Shown here one piece after another: positions 58,663 to 64,000 of a DNA stretch of 64,000 nt. Both the position numbers and the translations under genes were made by a program. Numbering within the stretch: position 1 is the stretch's first letter; every line of letters begins with the position of its first letter. The notes below the pieces were generated by a model. That model ran no database searches and had not been told where the DNA came from. It saw only the letters and a list, made by a program, of their open reading frames with translations. Origin of the DNA: Amorphophallus konjac (taxonomy: Eukaryota; Streptophyta; Magnoliopsida; Alismatales; Araceae); the NCBI GenBank assembly GCA_022559845.1, contig CM040123.1, forward strand, positions 297,402,642 through 297,466,641, in the 5' to 3' direction.

Positions 58663-59210
58663 TGGCTAGGGTGGCGGTGGTGATCAGTGAGGAGGTGAAG
58701 GCGAAGGCGGAGGTGTACTACGGGGACGAGGCGGGGCAGGAGAAGACGAAGCTGCTGCTGCAGGAGGTGGGGCTCCCGCGGGGGCTGCTCCCCCTCAGGG
58801 ACATCGTCGAGTGCGGGTACGTGGAGGAGACGGGGTTCGTGTGGCTGCGGCAGAAGCAGAAGGTGGAGCACCGCTTCGACAAGGTGGGGAGGGTGGCGTC
58901 CTACGCCCCCGACGTCACCGCCTACGTCGAGAAGTGCCGCATCCGCAAGCTGACGGGCGTGAAGGTGAAGGAGCTCATGCTGTGGCTCACCCTCTCCGAG
59001 ATCACCGTCGACGACCCCCCCACCGGCAAGATGACCTTCAAGACCTCCACGGGCCTCTTCCGCGTCTTCCCCACCGCCGCCTTCGAGCTCCCCGGCAACC
59101 CTCCCCCCATACCCAGGCACGTACACCCCCCCCAGAAGCAGCTGACGACCGACAAGCAGCCGCAGCAGCCGCAGCAGCAGCAAGAGCTCGAGCAGAAGAC
59201 GGAGGGCTGA
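58662..59210 (+). CDS. DUF538 family protein, single exon
   Basis: A complete intact ORF of 182 residues. It starts MARVAVVISEEVKAKAEVYY, has no signal peptide or membrane segment, and carries a DUF538 domain at about residues 20-140. The typical pieces are GQEKTKLLLQEVGLPRGLLP, DIVECGYVEETGFVWL, LTGVKVKELMLWLTLSEI and TFKTSTGLFRVFPTAAFE. Family members are about 140-180 residues and the domain length fits. Its molecular function is not established; relatives are linked to stress responses and trichome growth in plants. After the domain there is a proline-rich piece and a Q-rich tail (QPQQPQQQQELEQK, about residues 163-180), an addition not part of the domain. Very GC-rich with G/C in most third positions, unlike its surroundings, as is common in monocot single-exon genes. 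The ATG at 58662 fits the domain start and follows the GA leader. Confidence 0.93.
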
Positions 59211-59396
59211 ATCGATCGACGGCTGATGGATGCCGACCTGCAGTGGGTGTGTGATCCGCTAGCTGTAGTCCTTTCTTTCTCCTCCTCCTCCTTCTTCCTC
59301 TAGAGCTGGTGTTTTCATGAATGCCCACTTTAGCTAGCCTGCACTGTGTGCTTGCAGTGTCTCTGCTCTTAAATTATATATTATTATGACTAGCTA

Positions 59397-59397
<1 letters not shown>

Positions 59398-59480
<83 letters not shown>
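59398..59480. repeat. (TA)n microsatellite, 82 bp
   Basis: A pure TA run in the 3' flank of the DUF538 gene. It leads into the compound minisatellite that follows. Confidence 0.9.
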
Positions 59481-59483
<3 letters not shown>

Positions 59484-59670
59484 CCCCCACCTCACTATTA
59501 TTATGGAGAATAAATGTAAACCTGCACTTAATTATGATCATGGGATGATCTCTCTCTCTCTCTCTCTCTCTATTATATATAATTATATATATATATATAT
59601 ATATGAGCCCCCACCTCACTATTATTATGGAGAATAAATGTAAACCGGCACTTAATTATGATCATGGGAT

Positions 59671-59744
<74 letters not shown>

Positions 59745-59813
59745 CCCCCACCTCACTATTATTATGGAGAATAAATGTAAACCGGCACTTAATTATGATC
59801 ATGGGATCATGAT
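59481..59813 (+). repeat. Compound minisatellite downstream of DUF538, three units
   Basis: Three nearly identical cores starting GAGCCCCCACCTCACTATTA at 59481, 59605 and 59742 (about 70 bp each). The first two are followed by (CT)n and (TA)n tracts of changing length; the third ends in GGGATCATGATCGC. Spacing is 124 and 137 bp, set by tract length. The cores contain TGATCATGGGATGATC-like palindromic motifs. Confidence 0.85.
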
Positions 59814-60443
59814 CGCAAGTCGCTTTCTGGTTTGAATGTGCATTAAATTCCACAGTTCTGTGTTTTTTGGATGGACATGGACATTATGATCATAAATGCC
59901 TTGCCATGTGGATTTGATGGTGGAGGAGCGGTGCAGTGCAGAGCAGATAAGGAGGTGCTTTCTTCTCTTTTTCCCCCCCCACAATAATCCTGAATTGATG
60001 AGAGGATATGTAACAACAGTCAGAAAAAAAACCCATATATATATTGTTTTTAAAATATTAATATGATTGCATTTGTTTAGAGGACTACACAAAAGCTTGG
60101 AAAAATGTAAGATTGAGTTAATTAAGAGATGTCTTTTTATACTTCTGAAAATTAAACAAAAAACCATTTGTTTGAGTTAATTAAGACATTTTCGTAGGTG
60201 TTGACTCCCCTATTCCAACATGTTAACCGTAGGTAAGTTTTACACACACCTCATGTTGTAGGTAATGGAGAGCATTACCATCGCAAGAATTGTCGTAGGT
60301 AATTCTTACAACTGTAGGTATGTTAACCCTATGTTAGGGCATCACCATTGCAAATTATGGTAGATTATTCTCACAACAGTAGGTATTAAGCCCGTGTTAG
60401 GGCATTACCATCGCAAGTTATCATTGGTATTTCTCACATAACC
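59814..60443. other. Intergenic stretch with a roughly 64-bp repeat
   Basis: Phrases of GCATTACCATCGCAAG type recur near 60271, 60338 and 60402, giving a diverged repeat of about 64 bp with GTAGGTAATTCTTACAAC-like text. No gene is seen. Confidence 0.45.
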
Positions 60444-60530
60444 GTGGGTCTCACACATGGCTGCAATGCCCACCATCCAACCATCCCCACATTTAATCTC
60501 CCCAAACCCATCCACACCCACACCCACTTG
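60444..60530 (+). repeat. C-rich dispersed duplicate, copy 2
   Basis: Matches 57275-57362: GTGGGTCTCACACATGGCTG through CCCACACCCACTTGAG. It is part of the region next to the copia remnant. Confidence 0.7.
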
Positions 60531-61393
60531 AGAAGAAGAAGTTGGGTGACCTAGAATAATGTTGCCCACTTCTGACCGTGGAATATAGGAGAAGATTCGA
60601 CATACTTAACACATTGTTCTAGCGAAGATATATTGTCGATTGAAGATCACAATCTCTGCCCTCCACAACATGTGGTAGTAGACATAATCATGAAGAACAC
60701 GTTGAGGATGCGATCTCCTCTCCCGCAAGAAGATTATCCTTGAATTTTCTCTCTCTAAAAGATCCCCTTGATGGAGCACAGACACTCAAGATCTTCTGAG
60801 GAAGGAGACAAAGCCTCTTTCTGGTTCCTTACAAGTTCCTCCCCCATCAAGAAGAACTTTTGTGAGAGTATTAATAGGATCTCACACATTTTTAGAAAAA
60901 CCCCACCTTTTAGTAGTTATTTTTGGTGTAAACAAATGTTTCTTTAAACTCAACTCTTTGATCCCTCTTAATGGGCCAACTTAAGTGCTATTGGGCCAAA
61001 TAAGGGCCACACCAAAAAGGGTAAAAATCTAACATTTTCAACTTGGCACAATGCTAAACAATGGGTTACACTACTCTACTAACTTTAAGGAAAGTTAATG
61101 CTTAATTATAAAATACCTAAAGCATAAGTCATGGCGGCAAATAATCTACATGTGAGTACGACCTTCCATGTACTACAATACTTCAAATTTTTTTATAACC
61201 AACTCTTTATGTGGGATATCCTTTATGAATAAGTTAAAACTTTATCCTATTCCTTAGTCCGAATTAGATGTCATTATTGACACTCTGCTTAAACTTTATT
61301 CATAAATAACCATATATGAAAACAGAGAATGAGAATCATTATATAAATAAAACTGTATGTGATCACAAATTGGTAGTGTCATACTATAAATCA
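60531..61393. other. Copia 3' flank, LTR-like, no gene
   Basis: Lies at the 3' side (minus strand) of the copia RNase H remnant. Text such as GGGCCAAATAAGGGCCACAC (60993-61012) looks like LTR sequence, but no clear LTR ends were found. Confidence 0.4.
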
Positions 61394-62745
61394 CTACACA
61401 ATGAAATATCTAGACAGACATATATTCTTTACATGTTCATAATATACCTTTGGAGCTAGCCCTTTAGTTAGAGGTTCTGCTATCATATAGTATGTCCTAA
61501 TGTGATCAATTGACACCAAATGATTCTCAACTATCCTCTCTAGGAGAATATAGAGCTTTATATCCAAATGTTTACATGTTGTAGAACTTTTGCCACCCTT
61601 GGATAAAGACACCGTGACCTCATTATCACAACATATCTTTAGTGGTTTCTTAATGGAATCCACTATCTTAAGACTCGTGATAAGATTCTTTAACCAAATG
61701 GCCTATGATGAGGTCTCATGACAAGTAATGAGTTCAACCTCCATAGTGGATGAAGCAGTAGTCTTTTGCTTGATCCTTCTCCATGAAATGGCACATCCTG
61801 CCACTAGGAAGACATAGCATTTAGTAGACCTCCTACTGTCAAGGCACCTTGCAAAATTTACATCTGAATAGCCTGTTACCCCTAGATGGTTGACCTCTGG
61901 TAAGTGAGAATATAGTCCCTCGTCCCCTGAAGATGGCGCATAACCTTCTTGGCAACTTTTCAATGATCCAAACTAGGGTAACTCTGGTATCTATCAAGTA
62001 CTCCCAACAACAAATGCTATGTCTGGATGGGTACAAATTTGTGCATATTGAAGACAACCAACTACAGAAGTCTAGGGAATGCCCTTCATCTGTCTTCGTT
62101 CTACCATTGGTCCATGTTGAACTTGTCTCCTTTTACGATTGGTGTAGGTCTAGGAGAATAATTTTGCATCCTAAATCTCTTTAGCACCTTAGAGATATAG
62201 GCCTTTTGTGATAGTCTAAGTATGTCTTCGAATCTATCCCAGTGAATCTCAATGTCAAGTACATAATTGGTTTCACCCATATCCTTCATCTCAATATTTG
62301 TAGAAAGAAAATCTTCTGGTTTCATGCAGTAGTCGTAAATCATTACTGACAAGTAAAATGTCATCTACATATAAAATCAATATTATGAACTTACTTCCAC
62401 TGACCTTTAGATATACACATCTATCAACGATGTTTTCCTCAAATCCAAAGGTCATAATTACCTTACTAAATTTAAGATACCACTGACGGGTGATTTGTTT
62501 AAATCCATATATCGATTTCCTCAATTTGCAGACCAAAAGACGACTAGCCTTATCTGATGATTAAACACTGGAGGTTGTTCCATATATATATACCTCTTCC
62601 TCAAGATCCCCATTCAAAAATGATGTTCTCACATCCATTTGATATAACTCTAAATCATAATACAAGACTCATGACTATTATAAATGAGTCTTTCGATGAA
62701 ACCAGAGAGAAAGTCTCATTATAGTCAATGGCATGTCAGTCCCAG
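61394..62745 (-). pseudogene. Decayed Ty1/copia RT and RNase H
   Basis: Minus strand, from high to low: FSLVSSKDSF (near 62715) and DVRTSFLNGDLEEEVY-like sequence (near 62600), LRKSIYGFKQ, ILYVDDILLVSNDLRLL (the catalytic YVDD box, 62291-62536), MKDMGETNYVLDIEIHWDR, LSQKAYISKVLKRFRMQNYS (62101-62364), then the RNase H end with SKGGKSSTTCKHLDIKLYIL and AEPLTKGLAPKV (61394-61663). Frame changes and stops break it in at least four places. Only RT to RNase H remains; integrase and gag are missing. The upper end at about 62745 is where the similarity stops. Confidence 0.85.
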
Positions 62746-63161
62746 CTTTTCTTCTCAACAATGCAACACATCCTCCTGGCCAACCAACATGCCATTGACA
62801 GAATGGAGGCCTAGCCTGGCCAAATTACCGAAGCAAAGAGGAGAGAAGTAGGACAACAACCTAGTCAGCCCATTGTAAATCCACGAAACCATCATCCAGA
62901 CTTTCACCAACAACCTCTTCATGTCGTGCAAACTCATTCAGGTCCAACACTATAGGAAGGTCCACAACTAGAGAATATAATTTCAGGCTTAAGGAGTGGC
63001 AAGATCTTAGAGGACCCATACAAGGGCGCCTATGATTCCAACCAGGCTTCATCTAGCCGGGCCTAAGAAGTTAGCGTTGATGGTGAGGGGGAGCTTACTA
63101 ATAACATAATGAAGGAAAAGGAGGAAGATGGTGAATTGCATAAGAATGATGATTGTATTGA
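62746..63161. other. Unassigned stretch
   Basis: No recognised gene. Minus-strand ORFs at 62755-62937 and 62861-63052 are short and do not look like a family I know. Confidence 0.35.
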
Positions 63162-63419
63162 TGTTACCACCTCAACCCATCAAATTTTAAGACTAAGAGT
63201 ATTACTCTCCAGATAAGTGGTCCAATCAATTTATTTAAGGTTGTTAAGGACATGCAAGGAAAGAGCTATTGCTATGTAATTAATAAAGTTAATGAAAGTG
63301 ATGAAAATAATTCTGGAAATCCTCCCCCTGATGAACTTGATGAAAAGGTTTTGTTGGAAAAAATCATCTTTGATCTGACCCCTATGTCACAGCCCATAAA
63401 GCCTGAGCCTTTACTTTGA
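63162..63419 (+). pseudogene. Unrecognised open stretch, possible TE ORF remnant
   Basis: Open on the plus strand from a stop at 63159-63161 to TGA at 63417-63419, without a usable ATG near its start. It contains ISGPINLFKVVKDMQGKSYC and DELDEKVLLEKIIFDLTPMS. A second part at 63510-63740 has FTFDLTPNQED then a stop, then LKSHEATIEERVTNLKHISP. The repeated phrase FDLTP suggests an old ORF with breaks. No family is assigned. Confidence 0.3.
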
Positions 63420-64000
63420 TTAATTAGATCATGGGTTCCTACTTCCTTCCAATCAGACTCCTCTACAATTTGAGCCTCCCCAATTTAACTTTCTAGGACC
63501 ACAGGGGACCATGCTAGTTAAATTTACCTTTGATTTGACCCCTAATCAGGAGGACTAACTGACAGCTGCTCTTAAATCACATGAGGCTACAATTGAGGAG
63601 AGAGTGACAAATTTGAAACATATTAGTCCATCGGCTTGCATTTATCATAGTTATACTAAGAATAATGCTGAACATATTCACAAGTCACTAACACATGAAA
63701 GATCTAACATGGAAGAAGTAGTTGACAAAGGGATAGTCAAGTGAGTAGATATAAGATAGGGGCACCAGTGGGTAGATACTAGGCAGAGATTCTATGTAGA
63801 TTTAATTTATAGCATTAATGGCCATTTAACCTTACATAATTTGTAGAGAAGAGAATTTGTTATCAAATGCCTTTAACGATAAAATCAATAAATTAATATA
63901 AAATCCAACATATTTCTATCCCACATATGTACATGTATAATCTTTTCCTCCAATGATATAAGGGTTGGAACTTAAAAGAGGATAAGATCACTTGATGACT
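63420..64000. other. Unassigned window end
   Basis: Continues the decayed stretch described above to about 63740, then AT-rich sequence without features. Confidence 0.3.

Noticed and set aside
58491..59183. 230-codon minus ORF over the DUF538 gene
   Set aside because: It is the antisense of a GC-rich gene and has no domain.

Overview
This is nuclear DNA of a flowering plant. The very GC-rich coding sequence of the two clearest host-type genes suggests a monocot, but the species cannot be read from the window. Most of it is nested transposable elements (TEs). I recognise two host genes: the mitochondrial F1 ATP synthase gamma subunit (minus strand, five exons of it, 29670-38448) and a complete single-exon DUF538 protein gene (plus strand, 58662-59210). 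A third gene-like block is exon 1 of a plant carboxylesterase (CXE), and it lies inside a Helitron.

Layout. 1-1414 is the 3' part of one SIRE/Maximus-like Ty1/copia element, interrupted by a second family. 1415-21174 is a composite of that family: LTR (+), internal, LTR (+), internal, LTR (-). Each LTR is about 2.38 kb. Both internal regions carry a gag with six CCHC zinc knuckles and both lack pol at the same place. The first also keeps the envelope-like ORFs and has an RTE-clade LINE in it. 22666-24900 is a hAT-like element (8-bp target duplication) with a second hAT-like element nested in it (also an 8-bp duplication). 26003-28252 is a second RTE LINE, with a 14-bp target duplication. 29670-38448 is the ATP synthase gamma gene; its 7.5-kb third intron is full of L1 fragments. 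Its C-terminal exons are not visible in the 29.6 kb to the left.

38917-39181 is a MITE. 39880-41417 is the 3' LTR of a minus-strand copia element. 41472-43910 holds an LTR- or promoter-like sequence and three 121-bp tandem repeats. 43986-48093 is a Helitron with both termini and a captured CXE exon. 48094-50086 is the right part of a CACTA-like element containing about 112-bp tandem repeats. 50467-54861 is a non-autonomous CACTA element with dense subterminal repeats and long internal duplications. 54862-58500 is intergenic, with a tRNA-like SINE segment and a perfect 22-bp inverted repeat. The DUF538 gene follows, flanked by a GA microsatellite in its leader and a compound minisatellite downstream. 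61394-62745 is a decayed copia RT-RNase H on the minus strand, and 62746-64000 is unassigned.

How the parts relate. The TEs do not form a pathway with the genes. They enlarge the ATP synthase intron(s), duplicate promoter-like sequence, and move a gene fragment. I saw no prokaryotic system, CRISPR array, or canonical rRNA or tRNA gene. The strongest unusual items are the pol-less six-knuckle SIRE family with one inverted LTR, the Helitron gene capture, and the split ATP synthase gene.
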